Assembly (NCBI RefSeq): GCF_000003815.2
Contig: NC_049986.1
Span: 7,651,665-7,715,664 of the forward strand
Source of the DNA: Branchiostoma floridae
Taxonomy: Eukaryota > Chordata > Leptocardii > Amphioxiformes > Branchiostomatidae
Direction of reading: 5' to 3'
Length of the DNA: 64,000 bases
Position numbers and translations under genes: made by a program. Under the pieces are notes generated by a model. It did no database searches and was not told the DNA's origin. It was given only the letters and a program-made list of their open reading frames with translations. How positions within the stretch are numbered: the stretch's first letter is position 1; each line of letters starts with the position of its first letter. Positions 25,271-37,235 of the stretch are shown in pieces.

Positions 25271-25486
25271 CCTTTTCACAGAGATCAGAACGCATGTGCG
25301 GCAACAGGAATTCTAGGTAATATGTCAAAGGTAAAGGCCTCAAAAAACAAAACCGTCTGGACGTTGTTATCTAAATCGAAACAGGGCCTGTTTTCTTTTT
25401 CTGGGCATTTGACATATTGCCTTTATCTTTGACATATTAGTTACCTAGAATTCCTGTCGCCGCACGTGTTCTGATCTCTGTGAAAT
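25271..25486. mobile_element. MITE, CCTAGAATTCCTG family, copy 2
   Basis: The left end CCTTTTCACAGAGATCAGAA and right end TTCTGATCTCTGTGAAA are inverted, with inner AGGAATTCTAGGTAATATG and CATATTAGTTACCTAGAATT. It lies 55 bp upstream of the QTRT2 start codon, so it is in the 5'UTR intron or the promoter. Confidence 0.78.
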
Positions 25487-25499
25487 GTATAATTTGCTT

Positions 25500-26019
25500 C
25501 ACAACTTGATACAAGTTATAAGAATAAGTTTTTATAACTTGAGTGCAGCGCCATATTGTCCTTGTCACTTTTATATGTTTATGAATAAAAACGAATACAA
25601 CTCGTGATTATTGTGCGATACAAAGACATCAGCTTGCAAAACGTTAAACAGCCTCATTACTCAAAAATTGGGAACCTACTGGCAACAAATACACCCGATA
25701 TATCCAAGAAGGTTTTAATCTTATTGAAACCTTCTTGATACATAATATCATTATATATTAAATAATATTAAAGATGAAAGGTTCCTACGTTGTTTACCTG
25801 GCTGAAGTTGCCCCCCTCCCCCTTTGCGTTACTCGGTTCAGCGAAAGGCCCAAATAATAATATTATGTGCTGTAAGGTCCATCTCTTTATAATTTATGTA
25901 CTAAATGTACTACTATACCAACCATACGTACAGATCAAACTCATAGGACGTCATACACGTGATGAAATGTCGAAAAGTAGGACGTCTACGTCTACGAAAG
26001 TCCGTGTGATTTTTTCATG
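25500..26019. other. Upstream region of QTRT2, no coding signal
   Basis: AT-rich sequence between the MITE at 25271-25486 and the candidate promoter at 26020-26068. A small inverted repeat GAAGGTTTTAATC...GAAACCTTC lies at about 25708-25735. I see no exon. Confidence 0.5.
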
Positions 26020-26068
26020 GAGGCGGCCATCTTGAATACTTCCCACTATGCTCTGCGCGGAAGTAAAC
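26020..26068 (-). promoter_or_regulatory. QTRT2: Candidate QTRT2 promoter with YY1 and ETS-like motifs
   Basis: On the minus strand this reads ACTTCCGCGC, then AGTGGGAAGT, then CAAGATGGCCGCC. These are an ETS-like site, a possible ZNF143-like stretch, and a YY1 site of the type found just downstream of TATA-less start sites. A short reading frame (MAASMKKSHGL) starts in the YY1 site and runs into a GTAGAC donor-like sequence. A 5' untranslated exon spliced to the ATG exon (acceptor tcaagcag near 25230) would explain the 0.8-kb distance. This is inference without transcript data. Confidence 0.45.
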
Positions 26069-27040
26069 AATTCGGCAACAACTTTTGAACCGTGTAATAG
26101 AGTGTCACAGACTTTGTGTGGACTCTGTATGGACAGCTTTGTTGCTCTGTTTGGGATTACTTGGTAACTAAACTACTAAGTGTATCTTGACCGTACGTCA
26201 TAAAACCCTTGAAGGTAGACAGTACTAGTACAGCATCACAAGCCACCCCTGAGCACACGCTTTTGGATCGTCCCTCAAGATGTTTGAACTCTCCAGTAAC
26301 GTTAATAATAGAAGTTATTGTGTAGGTTTTCTTCATAGAGAGATCGTGTACATGTATACAGATTTGCTGACATGGCATCCAGACATCACATACTACCTTA
26401 CTTATCACGCTTATAACCCTTAACGGAGGGTCCCCTAACTTCGGACGTAATTTTATGAGTTCCACATCGTATTGCACCAGTGTCGATTGTCTGAAAATTG
26501 TTGCGCTTTGACTAATGATAAATGAGAGTGGTGGTGTTTGTGATTTTTTTCGTTGAGGAGTTAACTTAACGTCGTCCATCACATTATTTACACCTCGAAT
26601 CTCAGCCTTTAAAAACAGAAAAACGTTGTTATGAATGTAATATTCTATAAATGAAAACAAACATGGCTTACCGTTCTGCATAATGAGACTATTCAAAATT
26701 CGTCCGAAGTTACGGGCCGCATGCCCAAGTTACGGAACCCTCCGTTTCGAATTCCTGCTAAATTTCTCATTTTTTTTTACCTCTCTCCTGCTCAGTTTCT
26801 TACGGACAGGAAGCAGTAAGAACAAATCATAGACAAAGACTGACCAGTAAATAATGTCAACATTTTTTTATTTGAAAATAGACAACTACTAGTATCTAGC
26901 ATGTTGGAATTGAATCTTCACTCGCATACAGATTAACGTTGCTATGTAGGTTAGAAGGAAGAACTATAAAAAGTTAAACCCGTGTAACATTTTCTAATAT
27001 AGAACATAAAGATCTGCTACTTCCCAGAAGTCAGACTAAA
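26069..27040. other. Intergenic, with inverted AACGGAGGGT words
   Basis: A 179-codon open frame runs on the minus strand (26696-26157) but has no recognisable domain. Part of it overlaps an inverted repeat pair: TAACGGAGGGTCCCCTAACTT near 26418 has its inverse (AAGTTACGGAACCCTCCGTTT) near 26723. I read the region as repeat-influenced intergenic DNA. An AATAAA for the next minus-strand gene sits at 27056-27051. Confidence 0.4.
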
Positions 27041-27200
27041 ATTTAAAACATTTATTTATCTATGAGTTTTACAGTCACAAAAGTACCTTACATTTGTTAC
27101 TTCAAGTTGTTGAAATACCAGATGAAAGTCTTATTCGAAATGTACGGCACAATACATACAAAACCCCATTGTTGAACTACAGCGCAGATTCATACTGCAT

Positions 27201-28994
27201 TTAGTTAAGAAGTTTCTCCCTCCAGTACTCCACCCATGGTTTCTCGGAAGAACTCTTCAGGTTCAGCTCCTCTATTCTACTGATACTGCCATACCTACTC
27301 CTCTCTACCTGTTGTGCAGGTGGGGCGCTTTGAGCTCTTGCCTTGAGACGTCTTTGCCTTTCCTGCATGAGACACTCGTGTTTTTGTCTGTACTTTTTAC
27401 GGATGAAGTCCTGTTCGGCAGGGCTTAGCCGATTCATGCTACCCTTTTGGTTCTTGTCGTCAAATATGTCCAGTTTCTGGTGCAACACCAGGATAGTAGG
27501 AGGAGTGACCAGTCTTTTCTTCTGGAATGGGTTAGGTTGTGAGATGTTGGTCGCAGGTGGTACACTGGGTGCGACGTTACTGTTCTTTCCTCCCTTTTGC
27601 GCAGGTGTTGTTGTTGTTGCGAGGGACCGCACTTCGACTTTCATCGGAGGGCTTCGGTGGGTTTCGTCTGAGCTCGACGACACGTCGGAGATTTCCGAGA
27701 TCCTGTCGCTGTCGTCGTCCCCCCATGCCGTTCTGTGAGCATGTGGCTGTGCGAAGCTGACTCTGCTCTGGCTCCGTGGCGGCATCGCCTGGGATAGAAT
27801 ACAAGTTATCAGTATCACAACATCACTTTTTGTCAATATTTGTCTGCTCTTTTATGTCGATTCACCCTTTTCATTATCATTTCAATTTTAAAGGTCATAG
27901 CTAGACCACTAGATATCATTTCCTAAGTATTGACTTACGGCACTCTCACTGCACTTGGGGCACCGGTGCTGCACTGCGGGGTTCGAAAGATCACTTAACG
28001 AATTTCAGAGATAAAGAAAGAACGACATTTCTGATGTTTTGCGTATCTTCTAAGTCATACTTTAACTTTTTACTTAATATGTATATTATTTTTTAAAAAT
28101 GGCGAAAATAACACAACAGTACCGCAGTGAACGACCCCCGTAGTGCCGCACCGGTGCCCCAAGTCCAGTGAGATACCACCTTCATAATTTGCCTGTCTGT
28201 CGTCTGTCTGTGTGCTTCTGTATTGTAGTTTATGTATAGAGGAATCAGTGCTGTTCAAATAGGCTCTACCAGATGGAGTGAAAACTACAATCTCTTGTTG
28301 CACATTTGGAGATTAAGACTGAATAGAACCTCCCTTTTCAAGGTTCATATCTGGTGACTTTAAGACATAATATCTCAAGTCACCTCAGCTGACCAATGAA
28401 CAGGACCATGTATCTACTTTGATCCCTACCATTAAGTCATACCATGATATTTCTGAAAAAGAAAATTACTGATAAACTCACCTTGCTAAGGCTGCCTCTG
28501 CGTGCCACATGCGGCTCGGACATCGGTGTCTGGGCCCTCTCGGCTGGCCCTTGAGACCTTGGGAACGAGCTCGTAGCCGGCCTAACCAGGGATGTCCGGG
28601 AGAATTGCTGCGTCAGCTGCGACCGCCGGGACCGACCCGAATCCGCCGTCTTTGCCCTTTTCGTCTTCCCCTTCTCCTTCGTCACCCTTTGCTCTATCCG
28701 AAGTCTCTTCTTTCTTTCTTCTTCCTCCTTCTTGGCTAGCTTCTCCTCTGCGATTTGGCACTGCCTGGCGTAGATCCGGGCTAGCTGGTCTATAATCTTC
28801 TCCTGAGCGAGGTCGTACTCGTGAAGATTTCTCCGACGCATCCATTCTACGTGCGTGTACTCTTTGTCTAGGAACACTCGGTCGATGCGGTTCTTCCTCA
28901 TCTGGTCCTCCATGTTTTTATGCTCCTGTCTGCGCCGCTGGGCCTTCTGTTTCTCAAACTCGGCCTCTAGACTCCCGCCCATACTCCGGATCAT
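27201..28994 (-). CDS. Unrecognised charged coiled-coil-like protein, 366 aa
   Basis: Two exons in transcript order: 28994-28482 (171 codons, donor gtgagt) and 27788-27201 (195 codons plus TAA, acceptor tatcccag), joined in phase 0. An in-frame TAA nine bases before the ATG at 28994 fixes the start unless an upstream exon exists. Residues 8-118 are almost all charged and helical-looking (EAEFEKQKAQRRRQEH, EEKLAKKEEEERKKRLRIEQ), with a distinctive core YTHVEWMRRRNLHEYDLA. Residues 120-260 are Ser/Thr/Pro-rich and disordered. A second conserved-looking segment follows: PPTILVLHQKLDIFDD, LSPAEQDFIRKKYRQKHECL, and a C-terminal KPWVEYWREKLLN. I cannot assign a family. A poly(A) signal lies at 27056-27051 on the minus strand. 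Confidence 0.75.
27936..28180. mobile_element. MITE, GGTGGTATCTCACTG family, copy 1 (in intron)
   Basis: The right end CCAGTGAGATACCACC is intact; the left end (CACTCTCACTGCACTTGGGG) is diverged. Subterminal GGGGCACCGGTGCTGCACTGCG at the left is inverted at the right as GTGCCGCACCGGTGCCCC. It sits in the single intron of the unrecognised gene. A cleaner copy lies at 34109-34317. Confidence 0.75.
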
Positions 28995-29003
28995 GATGAC
29001 TTA

Positions 29004-29550
29004 GCAGTGCGTGCTCCTACCGAGTTCCGAAAGACGAAAGTGCACTGGTTCGAATCCCGGGAGCCAGTAGACTTTTAAATTTCTCCTCTTGTGTTTCCTC
29101 CTCCACTCCTACCGAGTTCTAGAAGACGAAAGTGCACTGGTTCGAATCCCTGGAGCCTGGAGACTGTTAAATCTCTCCTCTTGTGTTTTTTCGTTCACTC
29201 CTACCAAGTTCCGAAAGACGAAAGTTCAAGTTCGAATCCCGGGAGCCAGGAGACTTTTAAATTTCTCCTCTTGTGTTTCCTATTTGATTTCACTCCTACC
29301 GAGTTCCAAAAGATGAAAGTGCAGTGGTTCGAATCCCGGGAGCCAGGGGACTGTTAAATCTCTCCTCTTGTGTTTTCTCTTTCACGGCTACCTAGTTCCA
29401 GAAGACGAAACTGGTTCGAATCCCGGAAGACAAGAGACTGTGTATTTTCTCCTCTTGTGTTTTCTCTTTCACGGCTACCTAGTTCCAGAAGACGAAAGTG
29501 CCGGTTCGTTTACCGGAAGACAAGAGACTGTGTATCCTCTCCTCTTATCA
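29004..29550. repeat. Six tandem ~92-bp units with tRNA B-box-like motif
   Basis: Units start near 29014, 29106, 29198, 29293, 29386 and 29473 (spacing 92, 92, 95, 93 and 87). Each has CTACCGAGTTCCGAAAGACG or a variant, then, in four of the six or with damage, GGTTCGAATCCC, then GGAGCCAG..AGACT and TTTCTCCTCTTGTGTTT. GGTTCGAATCC matches the RNA polymerase III B box (T-arm). I cannot fold a complete tRNA from the unit and see no convincing A box. The array ends about 20 bp upstream of the start codon of the unrecognised minus-strand gene. Confidence 0.85.
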
Positions 29551-31511
29551 AGTTCATAGGAATCTATTTGCAACTCGCTGAAAGGGATTGAATTCTGATT
29601 CTATTGTTATTCTAAAGAGATAGCAAACTTGGAAGTCTCTTGGTAAATTTGCCTCGGGCTGCAGGAAATTGAATGGACTTGGGCATCCCTAGTAACGTTG
29701 TCAACAACAGACGTCAAGTCATTTTACGTTGTGTGGCCTGGCAGCATCTATGGTAGGAAGACATTGACAAGAAATATTTAGCACAGATTATATTCCAACG
29801 TGAACTTAAAACCATTAGTTATCGTTAGGAATACACTGGTTATATCATGTAGAAAGACCTAAAAGCGATATCACGTTGCATGATGTATATGTAATGTCAA
29901 TGGCAGAATTGGATACATAGAAAATACATTTACTCACGATAGACTGAGTGAAAAACAGTTCCATTAATATCAATCCAAAATAGAAATTAGTAGAGCCGAG
30001 AGTTAACGCACCCTCTAACATTTGGACATTACATAGGACTGATAGAAATGGGCACCCACCACTTCTAGCAAAAAACTAGAGCGATAAAGACCTTAAGGTT
30101 ACAGACTCTAATGTAAAAGGGGTTTGTATTTGAAGAGAGAGAAAACGCTGTCGGATACACATGTATGCAACAATAGTTGCCATGGCACGGAGGCGCCATG
30201 AATATGCTGATAGGCATGTTTCTACTGTGCGCTACGGTAGTCATGGCGACGCTGACATGCCCTTCTGTGTAAGGCCTCACTGACTTCTGTGTAAGGCCAC
30301 ACTGGCTAAATTTTATGGATGACATCCTCTGTAGACCCCAAAACTGATGCGCGCGGGCGAAAGAAAAGAATAACTTGTGTAGCAAAAAATGCTGCTAATA
30401 AACCACGGGACTAAGCATCCAGTCCATTCTTTCCCAGGCTTCATTTGTCCTATATATTTACCACTATTAATAGACAATCAACGCCATTTCAATCATGTTT
30501 ATATTGTCATTCTTGTTTAAAGAGCTAGGGAAAAAGGGCACTGTGGCCCCGTGCCCTGACCATGTGCCCTTACCCTGGAGACTAGATCCTCTGGTAAGCA
30601 TAACATTCTGATTGATCAGGGATGCTATTGGTTGCCATTAAAAAAATGTTTTTGAGAACAGGAAAAAATTAATGCGCGCGCGGATGTTATCCATATAATT
30701 AAGACAATGTGGCCTTCAGTGTGTGACAGGAAGATTTAGTGTGCTAACCTATTATCTTTATTCATCGGTCACAGCACCTAGTCTCTGTTGATAACAGCTT
30801 TCTTTGCAATCGTGATGACTTACAGAAAATGAATGACTATGAATGATAGGGAACTACACATCATTAACTTGGCATAAATGTCTCGCTGTTTGTATTTGAA
30901 CAGACATGAAAGGAAACTCAGTCAGTTACGAACAAAAGAAGTATGACAAAAATGCGCGAACTTCGTAAATTCCTTGGGGGCTACTTCATTTAACGAATTG
31001 ACTAGGTCGTTCCAGCAGAAGATCACCTACTGAAACTGTTGTCGCTGAAAATCACCGAATCACCATGATGGCATTTACGTGGAATGCGATATGTAGCAGT
31101 TCTTATTGCACATGTTGTACCTAGTCCTTGTCTGTTATAAAGAAGTATCATTTTGATTGATGTAATTGCCAGCAGTTGCACAAGCCTCCATACCAGTCTT
31201 CACGGTGGACCTTTCTTAGGCTGTTTTCTCATTGTAGTTTTTGTACATCAAGTTTTCTGATAGCTACCTGCTTTCTGGCTGCCGTACAGCGAAATACCTA
31301 CTGCCTACTGGGCACATTCTGTGTCTTGACAATCGCCTGAAATCCAGTTTTATCTAATACCATCTTTACTAGTAGTCGCTACCCCGTCATAAGTGGGAAC
31401 AGACTCAAAGCTAACAAGATACTAGACCGAGCTTCAGGCTATCCTGCAAGCGAGAGGATATGAAAAAGTGTAGCCTCTACCAAGCTCCCCAGGTAGTTTG
31501 AAAAATACATG

Positions 31512-31634
31512 TAGTAGAAATTGGCCAAATAGACAGAAAACACACCAGAGGATTTAAGGTCGCAAACGGGACTCCTCGGTCAAACAACTACTCTGGTGTG
31601 TTTTCTGCCATGTCTTTTTGGCCAATTTCTACTA
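31512..31634. mobile_element. 123-bp near-palindromic hairpin element
   Basis: TAGTAGAAATTGGCCAAATA and GACAGAAAACACACCAGAG at the left are inverted at the right as CTCTGGTGTGTTTTCTGCCA and TTGGCCAATTTCTACTA, leaving a loop of about 45 bp. It is probably a small foldback MITE. Confidence 0.7.
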
Positions 31635-33390
31635 TTTTTTCAGCGACCCGGGGGAGCCTGATAGCGGTTAGAAAAAGACTGGCCGACTGCCCGAAACCCC
31701 GTAGCAACCAGCAAAAAAAGCCCAGCCATGAAGCCTGACTCGACTGTGGGGTAGGGGCCTAAGGGTTGCTCTATATTTACCCCCTATGTTTCTCCGCCCC
31801 ACCCTTGAGTACTTACCGTACCGATATCGATATACAAGATGATATATCAAGGCCTGTACAATAAGCACCAATAGTCCTGTCTATTGGTTACATTCCGTGG
31901 AATCGTGTGATCTGCTTGTGTTACATCCGATGGAAACAAACAAAGCTGGCTGATAAACTCGAGTCGTTGATGACATAGTTGTAACGGCGTATCTAATTAA
32001 TGAGGCCGGCCAGTATGGCGCCATGACGGACCAGGCACGTGCTGATAGTAAAGATGATACTTTGAAACCTGTATGTTGGTCATATGGCCCGAGCTGAAAG
32101 AATTTGTCATGAATTCGGGGCACAAAAACGCATGATCATAGAACACTTTCTATTGCTATTTTCAATTTTGATCGCCAACGTAGATGTAAAATATCAATGT
32201 CTTTTCTTCGCTCATATATGCCATGAATTCAGGTACAAATTAAAGCAAACGTTCGCGGGCTATCCTTTTGTTCTATTTAATATATGGCGATATATATTTT
32301 GATCGCTAACGTAGATGTAAAATGTTTTTTCTTCGCTTCACTCACCCGGTGGTTTATTTAATAGTTAAACAGTTGCAAAAGCTTAGTTCCTATAGTTTGG
32401 TTATAAAAAAAGTGAGCAGGTCCAGTGTCACCACATACACCCTAGAGTGGGACATTAACTCTTTTAATATTGCATGATAACATATTGCAATTTTGCTTCT
32501 AATATTTTCAAATTTCAGGTTGCTGATGTTGTTGAAATGTAAAAGATGTCATCCAATGCCTTTGGTTCAAATTGTATTCGAATACTAGTACATTGTATTC
32601 GCCCAAGGCAAGGCAACTATCCCGTGTTGGATCTTGGTTGAATACACCCAAAGTTGTGTTTGCTTTGTCACGCTTATTTTACTTTCCTGAAGAAATACAC
32701 ATATAAACTGTCTATAGTACATGGTGATTTCAGCTACAGAGGTTGTACGCATTGGCACAACCTTGTAAAACCGAAAAAAAGCACATTAGAAACTATCGTG
32801 TAGAGACGGTATTCTTAGGTGCAAAACCTCCTTGGTAACGGATCTCTTTCGAGAAAATCATTACTTTGATCGTCCTCTTTTATAGAACGCTAGCTCCGTG
32901 TTACAAAATACTATTGCTTTAACATAATCCGGGGTAGAAATTTCTTTGACCAAAAGCTGTGTTCGGCTAGGTCATCACTTAATCTTTAAAGCATGGGAAC
33001 CGACGGTGTAGTCAGTCCATTTTGTTAGACAAAGCCTCTGACGGACCCGACATATTGATGGCCCAGATCCGCTAAAAAAATCCATCGTTCCTATATTCCG
33101 TTATGCTCCTTGACAAAAATGTCATTCCAGAGCAAGCTGCTAGGGGGCCCAGGCATACATCACTTCTTCCTTACATCACAAGCCATAAAAAAACATCTGC
33201 CATAAAAAAACAAGACCATAGCATGTCCAGGTCAAAAGATACAAAAACTGAAAGTTCTGCTGCAGCTTACCGCAAATATCCGGAAACACAAACAAACAGA
33301 CACACACACACAAAGTTGATCTTTCTGGGTCCCGCAAAATTTCTCGGGGCAAGCTAGTGGTGTAGGCGGGGGCGGTGTACCGAAAGTGCG

Positions 33391-33471
33391 AAAAGGAACG
33401 AAAAGGAACGAAAAGGAACGAAAAGGAACGAAAAGGAACGAAAAGGAACGAAAAGGAACGAAAAGGAACGA
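33391..33471. repeat. 10-bp tandem repeat (AAAAGGAACG)n
   Basis: About eight to nine nearly perfect copies of AAAAGGAACG. A degenerate AAAGGAACGAATT remains near 33543. Confidence 0.95.
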
Positions 33472-34108
33472 AAAGAAGTCATTACAAGCTATTGTTGGTG
33501 GTGAGAAATGTTTTGCTTGCGTGCTCAGCTTAATGCCAAACACAAAGGAACGAATTAAGAATGATGACATAGTCTTACAGCGGTTCAGTCCATGATATAT
33601 GTCTGTTACAGTCTCAATAACACGCGAACAAATATGTACTTTTGTAATATTTTCATGCATAATTCAGATGCATGACAAATATCTATTTCAACATTAAACA
33701 CATGATGTGACATAAATAAATATCAATTGGATTTACTTTGTCTGCACGTTATTTATAGCATGAATTGTATTCTGCAGTTTCTTTTTTTAGTTCTGCAGGG
33801 ATTATTGAGTTTTTATCTGACTATCTGTCCTTTTAGACCACGCCTAACCAATTATGGCGTGTCCACTGAAAAACCTCTTGGTATTAAAGAATGAAAAAAA
33901 AGCTTTTGTCGTTTCGTGGCTTCTATCATAATATGTCAGATTAAACAATGGAAGGGTCAGACATAAACTTGTTTGTAAAGATAATCTTGGATTTAAGTTC
34001 CATAATCTTATAAGTCTCATTATGCACGTAATGACATGTGTATGTATCTTAAGTAGCTATAGCCTGAGTCTTACAAGGGGGGAAATTTAACGTATGTTTT
34101 TCTTACCG

Positions 34109-34317
34109 GGTGGTATCTCACTGTACTTGGAGCACCGGTGCGGCACTGCGGTACTGTTGTGTTATTTGTCGATTTTTTTTGTATATTACATCATGCTTTA
34201 TACGTAAAAGTATGGCTTTGAAGACAGCAAAATACATAAAACGTAAGAAAATTCGTTGAGTAAGCATCTAAACCACGCAGTGCCAAACTGGTGCCACAAG
34301 TGCAGTGAGATACCACC
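34109..34317. mobile_element. MITE, GGTGGTATCTCACTG family, copy 2
   Basis: A 209-bp element runs from GGTGGTATCTCACTG to CAGTGAGATACCACC. Its terminal inverted repeats extend through AGCACCGGTGCGGCACTGCG and CGCAGTGCCAAACTGGTGCC. No clear target duplication is seen. Confidence 0.85.
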
Positions 34318-37170
34318 TTTAGGTCCCCCACTTTTAACCGTCGTTTCCAAAATTATCACATTTCTTTTCATATCATTCCAAATGGCAAACTTTTAGTTGC
34401 AAGAATCTCTGAGATTCTTTGGAGGAACTTGTCTCAAGTTATGCCATCTTCGTCCATTTTCACAATCCATTTAGTTAGTTCAGTTCCATTTAGTCATCGG
34501 TTTAAAACAATAGCCCGAGCCAGGCAAGTACGAACAAATATAAATTCGACACCATATTAGCAACATTCTTTCTCAACGTTAAAATAACACACTCCGATAA
34601 CAATAAAACTGTAATCCAAAGCAACATACATTCACATTATATGTATCAGTGTACAGTAAACTCTCGTCTTAAGCTTTAAATTTTAATGAGCCCCTGGCTA
34701 TTAACAGGTGTTTATGAACTGTTTGTTGACTTATACCCTCCATATTGACAAAACATTCTTTCTCGTAGTCATGCAACCGCACAGAACGATAATTAGATCT
34801 AATCGAAGAAAAAAATCCTTGTAGAGAGATAGATAGTGTAGAGGATACGGAATAAAGGTGTTGTTTATACCGAAACGGGAAAAGGTACTTACCGGTATGA
34901 TTTCCTGGTCGAAAACTATACTATGAACAGTCACACCCAATTTACAGACGGATCCCTGAATAATTGGTCGTTTGGGCGACGATTTGTTTGTTCATTCCTG
35001 ATCATCCGAAGCTTTTCGCCGGGAAACTTAATTACTTGACTTTCTTATCGACACATAGGGTGCGACAAAATAACAGCGCAGCCAAGGCGTGTAAAGTGGG
35101 TCAAACCATTCAGAAAAGTGGGAGCTTTAAAATTTATTTTGACAGAAACGTTGAACCCCTTAGCTAGACTGCGACATAATTAAAATAGAATAATTACCAA
35201 TTTATAGTATTTCATACCACTCAATCTTAATTTAGAAATAGCCAATTTAGGAAGTATGAAAAATACGTGATATTTCCTGACACCCCGCTTTTAGAAAATA
35301 GAACACTCCACCCTTTGAAAACATCTGGTGGTAGCGTGGGGTTGGGTTTTGGCTGGTTTCTACCAAACACAATCCACCAGCAGATACAGTTACCCATCTC
35401 CATATCAGTTTCACCCAATCAGAGTTCGCTTTCACCCCCGGACGGTAACGTTACCCCTCCCCGTTGTGTGTCTACCTGTGCGTTAGCACGTCAAGGTGTG
35501 CCGTACCTGTGGCAAAGGTTTTGTTTTGAGCTGACCCCCTGAAAGATGTGTAAGTAGTAGGAGGCAGTGGGTAGACCCCCGGGGATTATATAAACCTACG
35601 TTGTCGCACTTTTGTGGTAATAAACAAAAGCTATTTATTTAGAACTTGGAGAATAAGCGGTAGGAGGGACTATGTGGTAAGTCGTGTGTAACGTGTCAAT
35701 TGTATATGAGCGGTAGATAGACTGTTGTATATCGTAAGCGATATATACAATAGATATATACATATGACTTTTATTTCTGAAGAAAGCAGCTTTCCTAAAA
35801 AGTATGCGCCAATTTATGGTCGTTGTGTTTTTGTTTATTTTAGATAGATAGTCTTGCTCATCTCTCTTACGAATTTCACCAAATTCACTGCTTTGCAGTA
35901 TTAAAATAAATAAAGTGTTCTTGTACTAGCAAATATCGCAATTATTCTACCTTAGTTATCTTGATTATATGTGAAATAGTGAATTTTCCACGAGAGAGTA
36001 ATGGATAGATAAAGGTGTGAAGTTGTGTTTGCGGGAAAAATCTTGTTTTTCACGTGTGGCATATATTTAAGAGACTTAAGATGAAATATCTACGTGAACG
36101 CAAGTACAACCTACCATAAACACGAACATGTGAAGAAACTGATTGTCTGTAGCACAATTGGGATTGGAGTGATGGCGAGCAAGGTGGTCCGGTAAAACGC
36201 CGACGTACAATTCAATCATAAATCGCCAGATGGCGTGCATACACAAGTCGCAGCCAAATAAATGGCTTGGAGACTGAAACAAAATGTCGTAGCAACTGCC
36301 CAGTTAAATACGTTTGTATATGTAAAGAAACGTTTCACAGTTAGAGTTTTTTCGACATATTTTGAAAAAGCCTCCCCTGAAAATACGTTAACGTTATGTG
36401 TGAAAGAAATGGCAAATGTTACCAGACATAAATTGAAACACATGCAGGCAGACCCGTCCTTGGTACTGAACGCCATCTACATGTTGATACCTGTATTATG
36501 TGCTCACCACTGTCCACACACATGTCCCTGGTCTTCAACGCCTGTCTTATGTGCTCAACAGTATCCACAAACATGGAATTTGGAAACACACATGTCCCCA
36601 GTGCTGAACACCGGCCACACACAAGCAAAAACACCTGTCCTTGGTGCTGAACACTGTACACACAAGGGCTCAAAGGTCCCAGCAGTAGAATTCTAGCATG
36701 CTATCGCGTGCACACACACACACATACGCTGTTGTGCATTTCTTGAGTACAGGAACAAAAGACTTGTTAGCTCATAGTGATACCACAATTGTTGTTACGA
36801 CGTTTATGGTGTCCAAATAAGCATGTTTTTTTTTTACAAATAATTTTTTTACCTTCTCTAAATAAATTTGGAGTCTTCAGATGTCATCCATAAAATTTAC
36901 TTGCTTTGGCCTAAAACCGGTTATGTATTTAAACTTAGAAGTTCTGCATTTACTTTACAATGTAACGTACATTGTAAGAAGTGTTATGTACACTGTAACC
37001 CTATACAAACCTTGATATGATATCAAGATAAAACTAGAAAGGCAACATTTTTGAAAAAAATGCAGGATGTGGACGAAGGGAAAAGAAAGCAAAAATCGCA
37101 GGAAAAGAAGCAACAAGAAAGGCAACATTTTCGCGAAAATGCAGCAAAAAGAATTAAAAAACATTGTCTG

Positions 37171-37235
37171 TCCACGGATTCGATCCCGGAGCGTTGGTTT
37201 ACCACGCGTGAATAATCCCATTGAGCCAGTGCTAC
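37171..37235 (-). ncRNA. tRNA-like sequence (degenerate tRNA or SINE head)
   Basis: On the minus strand, TGGCTCAATGG (A-box-like) is followed about 40 bases later by GGATCGAATCC (B-box-like). The T-stem pairs poorly and no acceptor stem closes, so this looks like a decayed tRNA or the head of a tRNA-derived SINE. Confidence 0.4.

Noticed and set aside
26157-26696. 179-codon minus-strand open frame between QTRT2 and the unrecognised gene
   Set aside because: No domain or recognisable motif, no clear splice partner, and part of it overlaps an inverted AACGGAGGGT repeat pair. Left out as a gene, though transcript evidence could reverse this.
29091-29357. Plus-strand open frame of 88 codons through the B-box array
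   Set aside because: It is open only because the roughly 92-bp tandem unit happens to lack stops in that frame; the peptide repeats the unit and resembles nothing.
33232-33660. 142-codon minus-strand frame with repeated FVPFRSFSFL
   Set aside because: Translation of the 10-bp satellite at 33391-33471 and its flanks; no other support.
35411-35640. CCAATC and TATATAAA motifs suggesting a promoter
   Set aside because: No ORF or exon with coding character follows on the plus strand, and such motifs are expected by chance in AT-rich DNA.
36262-36696. 144-codon plus-strand frame rich in His/Thr/Cys
   Set aside because: It consists of imperfect repeats of ACACATGTCC..GTGCTGAACAC-type sequence; no splice signals or homology seen.
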